Shown in pieces: positions 43,138-50,505 of a DNA stretch of 64,000 bases (its first letter is position 1; every line of letters starts with the position of its first letter). The translations under genes and the position numbers were made by a program. The notes beneath the pieces are model-generated. The model made no database searches. It had not been told where the DNA came from and was given only the letters and a program-made list of their open reading frames with translations. The stretch comes from Microbulbifer sp. SAOS-129_SWC (GTDB taxonomy: Bacteria; Pseudomonadota; Gammaproteobacteria; Pseudomonadales; Cellvibrionaceae), in contig NZ_CP155567.1 in the NCBI RefSeq assembly GCF_039696035.1, positions 2,599,001 to 2,663,000 on the forward strand, read 5' to 3'.

Positions 43138-43472
43138 CGGCCGCTGCTGCCGGGGATACCCTGAACCGTCCATTCAGCGCTCGGCCCCCGGCGGGGAGCG
43201 GTATCCTGTGGATCCAGGCCGTGCAGCAGTAACAGACTGCGCACCCGCGGATTGGCGGCAAAGCGCGGCAACAGGCTGCCCGCCGGCTCGTCGCCGGCGT
43301 CGCGCACGATCGCCAGCATCTCTGCCAGCCCTTCCCGGTGCAGCCCCAGAACCGCCTGCATGCGGTGCTGCGCCGCCGCCCGCGCGGGCCCGCCGGTTTC
43401 CTCCAACAACGTCAGCTGCGACTGCAGAGCGGCGGTTTCCTCTTCCAGCGGCAACTCTAATTCCTCGCGCAT
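43134..43472 (-). pseudogene. Truncated hydrogenase-operon NifU-type protein (N-terminal domain only)
   Basis: The frame gives 112 residues from ATG 43472. It carries the N-terminal domain seen in NifU-family proteins of [NiFe]-hydrogenase operons: HRMQAVLGLHREGLAEML, then FAANPRVRSLLLLHGLDPQD (usual form DPLVxSLLLLHGLHPxDLxTRV). The NifU iron-sulfur domain that should follow is missing; the frame runs into a low-complexity tail and stops in a 7-bp tandem repeat. Start has GAGG upstream. It could be a functional short protein, but a relic is more likely. It is 168 bases ahead of hypF on the same strand. Confidence 0.6.
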
Positions 43473-43926
43473 CACGCCACGCCTCGATAAAGTTGATCCA
43501 GATGCTGCGAACCGGTTGCGAATCCGGTTTGCAGTCGATTTCCCCGCCCCGGGCAATGTCACCGGCTTCGGCCGTGACCACTAACCGCAAGGAATCCGCT
43601 GACCGGTGCCGCAGGCACTGGCCGCCAACGCGCACCGGAATCGGTCACCCGAATATAGTTGAGAAACGGCAGCGGCCCGGCTCCGGCGAAGCCAACGAAA
43701 CCAATCGCGCGCCCGCCAGTTGCGGCGGTGGCGTTCTGGCGCGCCCTGCCGGCCCGGGCGGGCAATGGCCACTTCGAGCCAGCGAACGATGTCGGCGCGG
43801 ATGCGGTCAGAAGGATGGGAAATGGCTTTATTGCCAGAAACGGCACTTTTTATTGGTATCGATCATTACCGCAGTGATATTTTGCCGGCAACGACAAAGA
43901 CTTGATAAGAACCGCGAGGACCCTTT
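43473..43926. other. Probable deletion scar between relic and lipoprotein gene
   Basis: The 454 bases have no supportable gene. Several short frames are open; the minus-strand frame just before the relic ends GSQHLDQLYRGVA with a TGA that overlaps the relic ATG, as if it were the tail of a lost upstream gene. Hydrogenase structural genes would normally be expected on this side. The part nearest 43820-43926 is AT-richer and should hold the promoter of the lipoprotein gene. Confidence 0.45.
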
Positions 43927-44400
43927 GTGACAACTTCGATTCGCTTCCTGTTCACCGCGCTACTGGCGCTGCTAATCGGCGGCTGTGCGACCCTGTCGCC
44001 GAACTTTCAGGAGCCGGAGGTACAGGTCACGGCCATAGAGCCGATGCCCGCGGCCACCGGCAACGACCTGCGCTTTCGCATACGCCTGCGGGTGTTCAAC
44101 CCCAACGATTCCGCGCTGGCGCTGTCGGGCCTCTATTACACCCTGAGCCTGTCTGGCCACAAGGTCGTCACCGGCACCGCCAATGACCTGCCGACCATCG
44201 CCGCCTACGGCCAGGGCGATATCGTGGTGGATGCGACAGCTAATGTGATGGGATCGCTGTTTGCCGCCGTGGACCTGATCGGCAGCCGCAGCGATACCGT
44301 GTCCTACGAACTGGAAGCCAAGCTCGGCCTGCGCCACTCCCTGCTGCCGTCGATCAAGGTGCGGCGCACCGGCAAGGTGAACCTGCGCCAGCACCGCTAG
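43927..44400 (+). CDS. LEA14-like (WHy-domain) lipoprotein
   Basis: The protein has 157 residues. The signal peptide ends in the lipobox LIGGC, with Cys20 expected to be lipidated. The rest is a LEA type 2/WHy domain: VTAIEPMPAATGNDLRFRIRLRVFNPNDSALALSGLYYTLSLSGHKV is its hallmark. These lipoproteins are small beta-sandwich proteins linked to envelope stress. GTG 43927 is preceded by GAGGA. It is monocistronic and ends at a bidirectional terminator. Confidence 0.85.
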   Translation: MTTSIRFLFTALLALLIGGCATLSPNFQEPEVQVTAIEPMPAATGNDLRFRIRLRVFNPNDSALALSGLYYTLSLSGHKVVTGTANDLPTIAAYGQGDIVVDATANVMGSLFAAVDLIGSRSDTVSYELEAKLGLRHSLLPSIKVRRTGKVNLRQHR

Positions 44401-44460
44401 CGGGCTACTGGAACAGGGGTTTTCGGCCACGTGCCGGCACCGGGCTGGCACACGCCAACA

Positions 44461-44493
44461 AAAAAGGGGCAAACCTTTCGGTTTGCCCCTTTT
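44461..44493. terminator. Bidirectional intrinsic terminator
   Basis: A perfect 14-bp stem (44462-44475 with 44480-44493) with a TTTC loop is flanked by an A-run on the left and a T-run on the right. It serves both the LEA lipoprotein gene (+) and the sigma operon (-). Confidence 0.93.
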
Positions 44494-44526
44494 ACGATCA
44501 GCCGGTTTCCGCCGGAGCGGAGTACC

Positions 44527-44895
44527 CTAGCGCCGCGCGGCGACGATACCCCCGGTCATCACCACCAGTGATCCGAGCATGCCCATGCCGATCAGGCTAT
44601 ACAGACTGATGGTCTGCTGCGCCGCTTCGGTCAGGACTTTGTCGAAGGGAAAGAGGCAGGCAACGATGGCCGAGGCGACCACCACCGCGGCGTACTGCAC
44701 GCGCGTGGCGCGGCGCTCCGAACGCCGCGACGGCGCCGGCAGCTGGGCCATCACCTGCTCGCAGAAGCCGTCATTATCCAGATAGGGTTCACTGAACTGC
44801 AGCTGCTGGCCGAGCCAGGCGTCGAAGTCGGGGTCTTTGCCTTTCAGAGCAGAATCGTTCAAGGGTTCAATCCCTTCAATATTGCGCTTATCCAC
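44527..44895 (-). CDS. Putative membrane anti-sigma protein
   Basis: The protein has 122 residues. A cytoplasmic N-terminal part of about 60 residues (DFDAWLGQQLQFSEPYLDNDGFCEQVMAQL) precedes two hydrophobic helices (YAAVVVASAIVACLFPF and ISLYSLIGMGMLGSLVVMTGG). It overlaps the preceding sigma-factor stop codon by 8 bases, the usual arrangement for an anti-sigma factor. No zinc motif is visible. The anti-sigma role is inferred from position and topology. Confidence 0.6.
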   Translation of the reverse strand: MDKRNIEGIEPLNDSALKGKDPDFDAWLGQQLQFSEPYLDNDGFCEQVMAQLPAPSRRSERRATRVQYAAVVVASAIVACLFPFDKVLTEAAQQTISLYSLIGMGMLGSLVVMTGGIVAARR

Positions 44896-45442
44896 TGACT
44901 ACCTCCTCGCGCCAGGCCTGAAGCAGAGTCTGCAATTTGGCGCGCGCGCGATTAACGTGGGATTTTAGCGTACCCAGCGGCAACTTCATAATCGTCGCCG
45001 CCTCCTCGTGCGAGAAACCACGCTGCATGCACAGGTGCACCGCCTGGCGCTGGGCTTCGCTGAGTTCACCCATGGCCGAGTCGAGGTCGCGAGCCATGCC
45101 CAGCTGCTGGGCCTCCTCGACACTCTCCTCTGCCTGGGCGCGATCCACTGCATCCTGATCCACTTCCGGCGCATTCTTGCGCTTGTGACTCATGACGAGA
45201 TTGTAGGCGATACGGTACAGCCAGGTGCTGAACCGGGCATCACCGCGGAACGCCGGCAGCGCTTTGTAGGCCTTGATGAAAGCCTCCTGCGCCATATCGT
45301 CGGCCATGGCCTGGTCGCCATCGCACAGCTGACGGAGCGAGAAACGCAGCTGTGACTGATAGCGCCGGACCAGCTGGGCATAAGCCCGCTGGTCCCCGTC
45401 GTCGACGACGCGCCGAATCAAATCCTCGTCATTGAGGTCCAT
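44888..45442 (-). CDS. ECF RNA polymerase sigma factor
   Basis: The protein has 184 residues. Region 2 covers about 15-85 (YAQLVRRYQSQLRFSLRQL, then DDMAQEAFIKAYKALPAFRGDARFSTWLYRIAYNLVMSHKRK). Region 4 covers about 125-178 (LSEAQRQAVHLCMQRGFSHEEAATIMKLPLGTLKSHVNRARAKLQ). It is a second ECF factor, not closely like the ChrR-linked one. It follows the DUF6249-type gene and precedes the putative anti-sigma gene. Confidence 0.93.
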   Translation of the reverse strand: MDLNDEDLIRRVVDDGDQRAYAQLVRRYQSQLRFSLRQLCDGDQAMADDMAQEAFIKAYKALPAFRGDARFSTWLYRIAYNLVMSHKRKNAPEVDQDAVDRAQAEESVEEAQQLGMARDLDSAMGELSEAQRQAVHLCMQRGFSHEEAATIMKLPLGTLKSHVNRARAKLQTLLQAWREEVVSG

Positions 45443-45453
45443 ATACCGCTGTC

Positions 45454-46299
45454 CTAGCCCGCCAGATTGTTGTGCTGTGCGTCGAGTTTCCAGTTAACGA
45501 AGCGGGCGATCCCGATAAACAGCGGTATCAGTCCCAGGCTGCCAACCTCCACACCGGAAGACAGGCTCAGCCAGATAAACAGTGCCAGGCCCACCGCGAT
45601 GAGGGTAAAGCCGCGGTCGCGTACGTTGCGCGGGGATTCCCCTTCCATCGCATCCAGCAGTTCCGGCGGGATATCGCGGCCTTCGGCCACCATGCGGTTG
45701 ATATTGTCCATCATCAGCTGCTTCTTGCGGTAGCTGTTGCGGGTCACCAGCCACACGATCAGGATCGGCGTACCGAATACCGCCAGGATGCCCATCACCG
45801 GTACCAGCCAGCTCAGATCCAGGCTGTCGCCACCCATATGGAAACTCTGGCCGTGGTGATGATCAAAGTCCATATCTCCCTGGAAGCCGATATCGACATT
45901 GCGCGGCACGTCCTCGAGCGCGTCGTCGACCGCCTTCTCCACCACCAGGCCTTTTTCGTCGAGAATGCCCTTCTCCTCCAGCTGCTCGTAGATGCGCCGG
46001 GTCAGGGCCCCACCGAATTTCTCGCCGAGGTCTACCTGGACATCGGTGCGCTTGCCACGCTCATCGCTGGTGCGGATGCGCAGGCTGCCGTCCTCGCCGC
46101 GGGTGATGCGCACCTGCTTGTCGACCTCCTTGGCTTCCGGAGGAGCCGGCGGCGCCGGGATGGCCGATTGCCTGGCGGCCTTCTCCTCGGCGGCGTCATC
46201 CTGCGCCCAGGCGCTGCCGACCGCCAGTACCGCCAGCAGTGCCAGCAGCCAGCGGGCGCCGTGCCGCGCCATCGTATTGTGGTGATTTCTCGCTCTCAT
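45454..46299 (-). CDS. DUF6249-type membrane protein of the second sigma operon
   Basis: The protein has 281 residues from ATG 46299. A signal peptide (WLLALLAVLAVGSAWA) is followed by an acidic soluble region (EKAARQSAIPAPPAPPEAKEVDKQVRITRGEDGS and DLGEKFGGALTRRIYEQLEEKG), a His-rich patch (DFDHHHGQSFHMGGD), and three C-terminal helices (SWLVPVMGILAVFGTPILIVWLV, FTLIAVGLALFIWLSLSSG, LGLIPLFIGIARFV). It fits the DUF6249 group. It may sense envelope conditions for the adjacent sigma factor. Upstream in-frame codons to 46614 are low complexity and are rejected. Confidence 0.75.
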   Translation of the reverse strand: MRARNHHNTMARHGARWLLALLAVLAVGSAWAQDDAAEEKAARQSAIPAPPAPPEAKEVDKQVRITRGEDGSLRIRTSDERGKRTDVQVDLGEKFGGALTRRIYEQLEEKGILDEKGLVVEKAVDDALEDVPRNVDIGFQGDMDFDHHHGQSFHMGGDSLDLSWLVPVMGILAVFGTPILIVWLVTRNSYRKKQLMMDNINRMVAEGRDIPPELLDAMEGESPRNVRDRGFTLIAVGLALFIWLSLSSGVEVGSLGLIPLFIGIARFVNWKLDAQHNNLAG

Positions 46300-46340
46300 T
46301 GTGTTTTCGCTCTCTACTAGTGATTTCGATCCCGGCCGCC

Positions 46341-46655
46341 TCAGGGTGCCGCCCAGTGCGCACCGCCGAAGACCAGCGGGATACCCTGGGCGGGCTCCTG
46401 TTCCTCGGCGATACGCACCGGAAACTGCGGGGCCTCCTGCCCCTTGTGCTGCTCCTGCTCCTGCACCTTTTCCTGGTCCTGGCACTGTTGCAGCTTGCGG
46501 GCAACGGCCTGCTCGGCCTTTTCCGCCAGCTGCCGCTGGACTTCTCCCATGGGAATGGTCAACTCCGTCGCCCCCACACCGTGGGCGCACAGGGCCAACA
46601 CCACCACGGCGCAAAATTGTACCTTTTTCACACTTCCTGTATTAGGGGTTAACAT
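46341..46655 (-). CDS. Small exported Gln/Glu-rich protein
   Basis: The protein has 104 residues. Residues 1-29 are a signal peptide (VQFCAVVVLALCAHGVGA). The mature part is dominated by Gln, Glu and Lys (QQCQDQEKVQEQEQHKGQEAP), likely a coiled coil or disordered linker, with a C-terminal FPVRIAEEQEPAQGIPLVF. No known family. ATG 46655 has GGAGG upstream. It heads the operon with the DUF6249 and sigma genes, so may belong to the same envelope-stress system. Confidence 0.65.
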   Translation of the reverse strand: MLTPNTGSVKKVQFCAVVVLALCAHGVGATELTIPMGEVQRQLAEKAEQAVARKLQQCQDQEKVQEQEQHKGQEAPQFPVRIAEEQEPAQGIPLVFGGAHWAAP

Positions 46656-46749
46656 AATCGCCTCCAGGCAATTGTTCCGTGTACACCCCTATGACGGCGC
46701 TGGCGGCGCACCTGGATGCACCGCTAGTTAAAATTTTTATGGGAACGCT

Positions 46750-47352
46750 ATGACACAACCCGCCGACATCCTGAAATTCTGGTTCGGCAGCGAGCATCTC
46801 GACGCACCGGTTGACCCCGTCTTCCGCCAGCGCTGGTTCAGGGGGGGGCCGCAGTTCGACCAGCAGATCGAGAAGGCCTTTGGCGACACGGTAGCCGCCG
46901 CCCTCGCCGGCGAACTGACGGACTGGCGCCGCAGTCTCGCCGGAGAGCTGGCCCTGGTGCTGCTGTGCGACCAGTTCACGCGCAATCTCTACCGCGGTAC
47001 GCCGCGCGCCTTCGCCGGCGATGCGCTGGCCCTGGAAACCGCCCTGGCGGTGCTGGAACGCGGCGACGACCACCAGCTGGGGCTCAACCAGCGGGCATTT
47101 CTCGGCATGCCGCTGGAGCATGACGAACGCCCCGGGATACAGGCCCGTTCGGTGGCATACTTCGACCGCCTGCGGCGCAGCTTCCTGGACGGCCACGAGG
47201 GCGCCGCGGAAGCGGAGAGTTTCTACCAGTACGCCGTCGCCCACCAGCGCGTCATCGAGGAATTCGGCCGCTACCCGCACCGCAATGCGGCCCTCGGGCG
47301 CGCCTCGACACCTGATGAACAGAAGTGGCTGGAGCAAGGGGGAGGTTTCTGA
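46750..47352 (+). CDS. DUF924 family protein
   Basis: The protein has 200 residues, matching DUF924: ADILKFWFGSEHL at the start, LALVLLCDQFTRNLYRGTPRAFAGDALAL, FLGMPLEHDE (usually PLMHSE), and IEEFGRYPHRNAALGRASTPDEQKWLEQGGGF at the end. The family is a helical repeat fold of unknown role. Its stop overlaps the LysE start (TGATG). Confidence 0.93.
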   Translation: MTQPADILKFWFGSEHLDAPVDPVFRQRWFRGGPQFDQQIEKAFGDTVAAALAGELTDWRRSLAGELALVLLCDQFTRNLYRGTPRAFAGDALALETALAVLERGDDHQLGLNQRAFLGMPLEHDERPGIQARSVAYFDRLRRSFLDGHEGAAEAESFYQYAVAHQRVIEEFGRYPHRNAALGRASTPDEQKWLEQGGGF

Positions 47353-47969
47353 TGGAGTTACTTGCCTGGCTATCGCTGGCCGGAATCTGTGCGCTTGGCG
47401 CCATGTCGCCGGGTCCCAGCCTGCTGATCGTACTGCGCAATGCCGCCGCAAGCCCGCGCCACGGTGCCGCCTGCGCCCTGGCGCACGGCGCTGCTATTGC
47501 CATTTATGCCGGTCTCACCGCGTTCGGCCTGGCGGTGCTGATCACCCACTCACCGATGGTGTTCACCGCACTGCAGTGGGGCGGCGCGGCGCTGCTGATC
47601 CGCCTGGGCTGGAAGGCGCTGCGCGCGCCGGCCCCGGAACCGGACGCGGCGCGGCCTGAGGCGCCGCAACAGAGTGTCGGACGCGCCGCCCTGCAGGGCT
47701 TCGGCGTGGCCTTCTTCAACCCCAAGGTGGCGGTATTCTTCACCGCCCTGTTCAGCCAGTTCGTGGCCGCGCAGCAAGCGCTGTCCACCAAGCTGGGCAT
47801 GGCGGGCATGGCGGCTGCCATCGACGCCAGCTGGTATTGCATCGTGGCGCTGGCGGTCTACGCCGGGCGCAACCGCCGCTGGATCAGCGATAGCGCCGGG
47901 CACCGCCTGCAACAGGTGTTCGGGGTATTGCTGCTGGGCCTGGCAGCGCGACTGCTGCTGACAATTTGA
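47352..47969 (+). CDS. LysE-family amino acid exporter
   Basis: The protein has 205 residues with six helices. The LysE/RhtB hallmark GAMSPGPSLLIVLRNAAASPRHGAACALAHG is at residues 15-45, and GVAFFNPKVAVFFTALFSQFV near residue 125 is also typical. It would export amino acids or analogues. ATG 47352 overlaps the DUF924 stop. The TGA stop codon is the start of a three-copy 14-bp repeat. Confidence 0.93.
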   Translation: MELLAWLSLAGICALGAMSPGPSLLIVLRNAAASPRHGAACALAHGAAIAIYAGLTAFGLAVLITHSPMVFTALQWGGAALLIRLGWKALRAPAPEPDAARPEAPQQSVGRAALQGFGVAFFNPKVAVFFTALFSQFVAAQQALSTKLGMAGMAAAIDASWYCIVALAVYAGRNRRWISDSAGHRLQQVFGVLLLGLAARLLLTI

Positions 47970-48008
47970 CCCGGTCTGGTTGATCCGGTCTGGCTGATCC
48001 GGTCGGGC
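47967..48008. repeat. Three tandem 14-bp repeats starting at the LysE stop codon
   Basis: Near-identical units of the form TGAYCCGGTCTGGY lie at 47967-47980, 47981-47994 and 47995-48008. The first TGA is the LysE stop. The last unit runs into a 7-bp hairpin (48001-48017, GGTCGGG with CCCGACC). Confidence 0.85.
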
Positions 48009-48045
48009 TTCCCGACCGGCCCCATTTTCCACCCGCCATAAAAGA

Positions 48046-48066
48046 AGGCCCGCCAATGGCGGGCCT
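48046..48066 (-). terminator. Hairpin with T-rich tail on the minus strand
   Basis: A perfect 9-bp stem (AGGCCCGCC with GGCGGGCCT), loop AAT, is followed on the minus strand by TCTTTTAT. No minus-strand gene ends here, so it may protect against antisense reading, or serve weakly for the LysE transcript. Confidence 0.5.
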
Positions 48067-48253
48067 GAACGACATACTGCGGGGTTGGAGCCGGTCACCT
48101 CGCACTGGGGGGGGGGGAGGCGGGGCGCCGTGCTCGTGACCATTATGGCAGCCTGGGTTCGGCCGTGCGCTGCCGTCAACGCAAGCGCCGCTCCACTCGT
48201 CGCAGCACCTCCATACCGGTACGTTACCGGTTGACACTGCACGGGCATACAGA
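48067..48253. other. Intergenic stretch with an 11-G tract
   Basis: A run of eleven G (48107-48117) interrupts otherwise ordinary intergenic DNA between LysE and yebG. No gene or RNA was recognised. The G-run is a possible slippage or quadruplex site. Confidence 0.6.
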
Positions 48254-48273
48254 TACTGTACATCCATACAGAG
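48254..48273 (+). promoter_or_regulatory. LexA (SOS) box upstream of yebG
   Basis: The site reads TACTGTACATCCATACAGAG and contains the CTGT-N8-ACAG core (48256-48271), matching the gammaproteobacterial LexA operator. It lies 40 bases ahead of the yebG start. yebG is a known LexA-regulated gene in E. coli, so the match is functionally coherent. Confidence 0.9.
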
Positions 48274-48312
48274 TCATTTTTCAGGAATCACTAAAAGAAG
48301 CGGAGGCACAAA

Positions 48313-48618
48313 ATGGCCGTTGTAGCTGTGTGGAAATGCGATAGAGACGGAGCCATGTTCGACAATAAAAAAGATGCGGAAGAACACGATAAGATGCTGG
48401 AGCTGGCCGCCAATATTACCTCGTTGATCGAGCGTCATATTGAGGGTATCTCCGAACAGGCCGGTGAGGACATCGGCCTGCTGCTGGCCAAGCGCCGCGA
48501 AGATCTGGCCAAGGCCTGCAAGGGCAAGCCGGAGCTGCTGCTGGAAGAAGACAGCGCGGACGCGGACACCGCTGAAGCGGACGACGACCGCGTCACTCCG
48601 CTGGTAGCCAACCAGTAA
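48313..48618 (+). CDS. yebG: YebG family DNA damage-inducible protein
   Basis: The protein has 101 residues. It begins MAVVAVWKCDRDGAMFDNKKDAEEHDKMLELAAN, the YebG signature, and has ERHIEGISEQAGEDIGLLLAKRREDLAKACKGKPELL. An acidic tail follows. It is induced in the SOS response; the biochemical role is unknown. A LexA box lies upstream and a terminator downstream. Confidence 0.93.
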   Translation: MAVVAVWKCDRDGAMFDNKKDAEEHDKMLELAANITSLIERHIEGISEQAGEDIGLLLAKRREDLAKACKGKPELLLEEDSADADTAEADDDRVTPLVANQ

Positions 48619-48645
48619 TTCCTTTTTCCATCCCTGTACTTTACC

Positions 48646-48670
48646 GCCCGGCCCCGTGCCGGGCTTTTTT
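48646..48670 (+). terminator. Intrinsic terminator after yebG
   Basis: A 7-bp GC-rich perfect stem (GCCCGGC with GCCGGGC) with a 5-base loop is followed by six T. Confidence 0.92.
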
Positions 48671-48749
48671 GCGCCCGGAAGGCGCTCGCGGCCAGCGGCC
48701 GCTCCTGCAAACTTGGGCAGGAGCCGCCCGCCTCATCTGTCCGGCGCCA

Positions 48750-49145
48750 CTATTGGCCGTGCACGGCAAAGCCGATATCCACTGCCGCCAGCGCTAAAAT
48801 CACCAGCCAGCTCAAAGCGATACCCAAAAAACGCCCCGGGTGGTAACCGCCCCGCCCCGCGGTCAGGCCGAAGGCGTGTAGCAGTCGCGCCAGTACCAGC
48901 AGGCTGCCGAGCAGGTGCAGCCAGCTGTGGGCCAACCCGTTCAATTCCGCCACCAGTAACAACAGCAATGCAATCGGTATATATTCCACCGCGTTGGCGT
49001 GGCTGCGAATCAGCACCTCGGCGCGATGCTTGCCACCGCTGCCGAGCCCGACCTTTTCACTGCGACGAAAACGCACCACGCGAAACGCCAGCGCGATAAT
49101 CAGCAGTGCGCAGAGACCGCTGTAAAGTCCTGTGATCTGGGCCAT
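48750..49145 (-). CDS. MAPEG-family membrane protein
   Basis: The protein has 131 residues and four hydrophobic helices. The MAPEG signature is clear: RFRRSEKVGLGSGGKHRAEVLIRSHANAVEYIPIALLLLLVAE, then LARLLHAFGLTAGRGGYHPGRFLGIALSWLVILALA. MAPEG proteins are glutathione-linked membrane enzymes in some hosts; bacterial members are little studied. ATG 49145 is supported by AGGA upstream. It is monocistronic. Confidence 0.93.
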   Translation of the reverse strand: MAQITGLYSGLCALLIIALAFRVVRFRRSEKVGLGSGGKHRAEVLIRSHANAVEYIPIALLLLLVAELNGLAHSWLHLLGSLLVLARLLHAFGLTAGRGGYHPGRFLGIALSWLVILALAAVDIGFAVHGQ

Positions 49146-49197
49146 GTTTCCTCCATTAATAAATAGCGGGGCACGGCCCCGCCAGCAGTGTGATCCA

Positions 49198-50505
49198 TCA
49201 GAATTTGTAGGCCGCTTCGTGTCCCGGCTGCGGCGTCAGGTAGCGATCGCGCAGACGCGTGGAACGGCTCACCAGCGATTGGGGCACGCCATCGATCAGC
49301 ACCTGCTCCGCATAGCTGGTCACTTCGAGCGGATCGCCGCTCCACACGACGATGTCCGCCACCGCGCCGGGTTCGATGGTGCCGCCGTCGATGCCAAACA
49401 CCTGCGCCACATTGCGGCTGATCGCTTTCAGCGCCGCCTCGTAGGGCATGCCATTGGCGACCGCGTTGCCGGCCCCCTGGCGCGCCAGATAGGCGTTATA
49501 GGTGGCGAGCGAGCCGGGCGGACCACTGATCAGCACTTGCACCCCGGCCCGGTTCAACAGCGCGGCGTTGTCCAGCCGCGCGCCGAGGCTCTCGAAGGCG
49601 ATGGGAAGATTGTCCATCGCGTCGATCACTACCGGCACCTTGGCCGCCGCCAGCTGCTTGGCGACCATCCAGCCCTCGGCGGCACCGTCGATGACCAGAC
49701 GCAACTTGAACTCCTGCGCCAGCTTGATGGTTTGCAAGATATCGCTGGCGCGGTTGGCCTTGACCAGCATGACTTCGCGCCCGTTCACCAGCGGCTGCAA
49801 AGCCTCCAGGTCCGACAGCGGCAATTGCAGATCGCGCCAGTCGCCGCGGCGGATCGCATCGCGGTTGGCAGCATACTCTCGCGCCTCGTTCAGGGCCTGG
49901 CGCAGCTGCGCATAGGCCACCGCGCGGCTGCCGCCGGCGAGCTGCGCACCGCTCTCACCGAGGTAGATCCGCTGCACCAGATTCTTGCCCACCACACTGT
50001 CAAAATCGCCGTTGAGCTCGATGGCAAAGCCGCGCCCGGCAAAGATTTTCTGCTGGCTGTCGGGAATCACCATTGCGCGGGTCACGCCGCCGGCGCGGTT
50101 GAACGGGATCAGGGTCGAGTGCGGATTGTAGGCCGGCAGCGGATCGTAAGAGGTACCGATCTGCACGTTCTTGGTGTTGTCTCCCTCCACGGCAGCATCG
50201 TCATTGGTGGACATGGCCGCGCCGATCTCGGTGAGGCCGAGTAGCGTGTCGGCGGCAATCACACCCGGGGTGACGATCTTGCCACTGGCATCGATGACTT
50301 TGTCCGCCTGCGCATCAAGCCCCGCGCCCACGGCCTCCACGTGGCCGTCACGCACCAGGACATCGGCACTCTTCAGAGTACCCGCATTGGCAAGCGTATA
50401 TACCTTGCCGCCCTTGATCAGCAGCGTGTCAGCCTGCGCCGCGGCGGACGCCAGGCCCAGCACCAGGGCGCAATTCAAAATTATTGTGTTTATGCGCGTG
50501 TTCAC
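49198..50505 (-). CDS. Exported amidohydrolase-family protein lacking the metal HxH motif
   Basis: The protein has 435 residues with a signal peptide (TIILNCALVLGLASAAAQA). The amidohydrolase fold is visible in LLIKGGKVYTLANAGTLKSADVLVRDGHVEAVGAG and in the C-terminal GTIEPGAVADIVVWSGDPLEV. The usual PGLIDxHxH strand is replaced by TPGVIAADTLLGLTEI, and no histidines take its place, so it cannot bind the usual metals this way. It is probably a non-catalytic or altered partner of the enzyme encoded just upstream, with which it overlaps by four bases. Confidence 0.88.
   Translation of the reverse strand: MNTRINTIILNCALVLGLASAAAQADTLLIKGGKVYTLANAGTLKSADVLVRDGHVEAVGAGLDAQADKVIDASGKIVTPGVIAADTLLGLTEIGAAMSTNDDAAVEGDNTKNVQIGTSYDPLPAYNPHSTLIPFNRAGGVTRAMVIPDSQQKIFAGRGFAIELNGDFDSVVGKNLVQRIYLGESGAQLAGGSRAVAYAQLRQALNEAREYAANRDAIRRGDWRDLQLPLSDLEALQPLVNGREVMLVKANRASDILQTIKLAQEFKLRLVIDGAAEGWMVAKQLAAAKVPVVIDAMDNLPIAFESLGARLDNAALLNRAGVQVLISGPPGSLATYNAYLARQGAGNAVANGMPYEAALKAISRNVAQVFGIDGGTIEPGAVADIVVWSGDPLEVTSYAEQVLIDGVPQSLVSRSTRLRDRYLTPQPGHEAAYKF

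Noticed and set aside
43559..43846. 95-codon minus-strand frame upstream of the NifU relic
   Set aside because: Low-complexity translation without any hydrogenase motif; not a lost structural gene.
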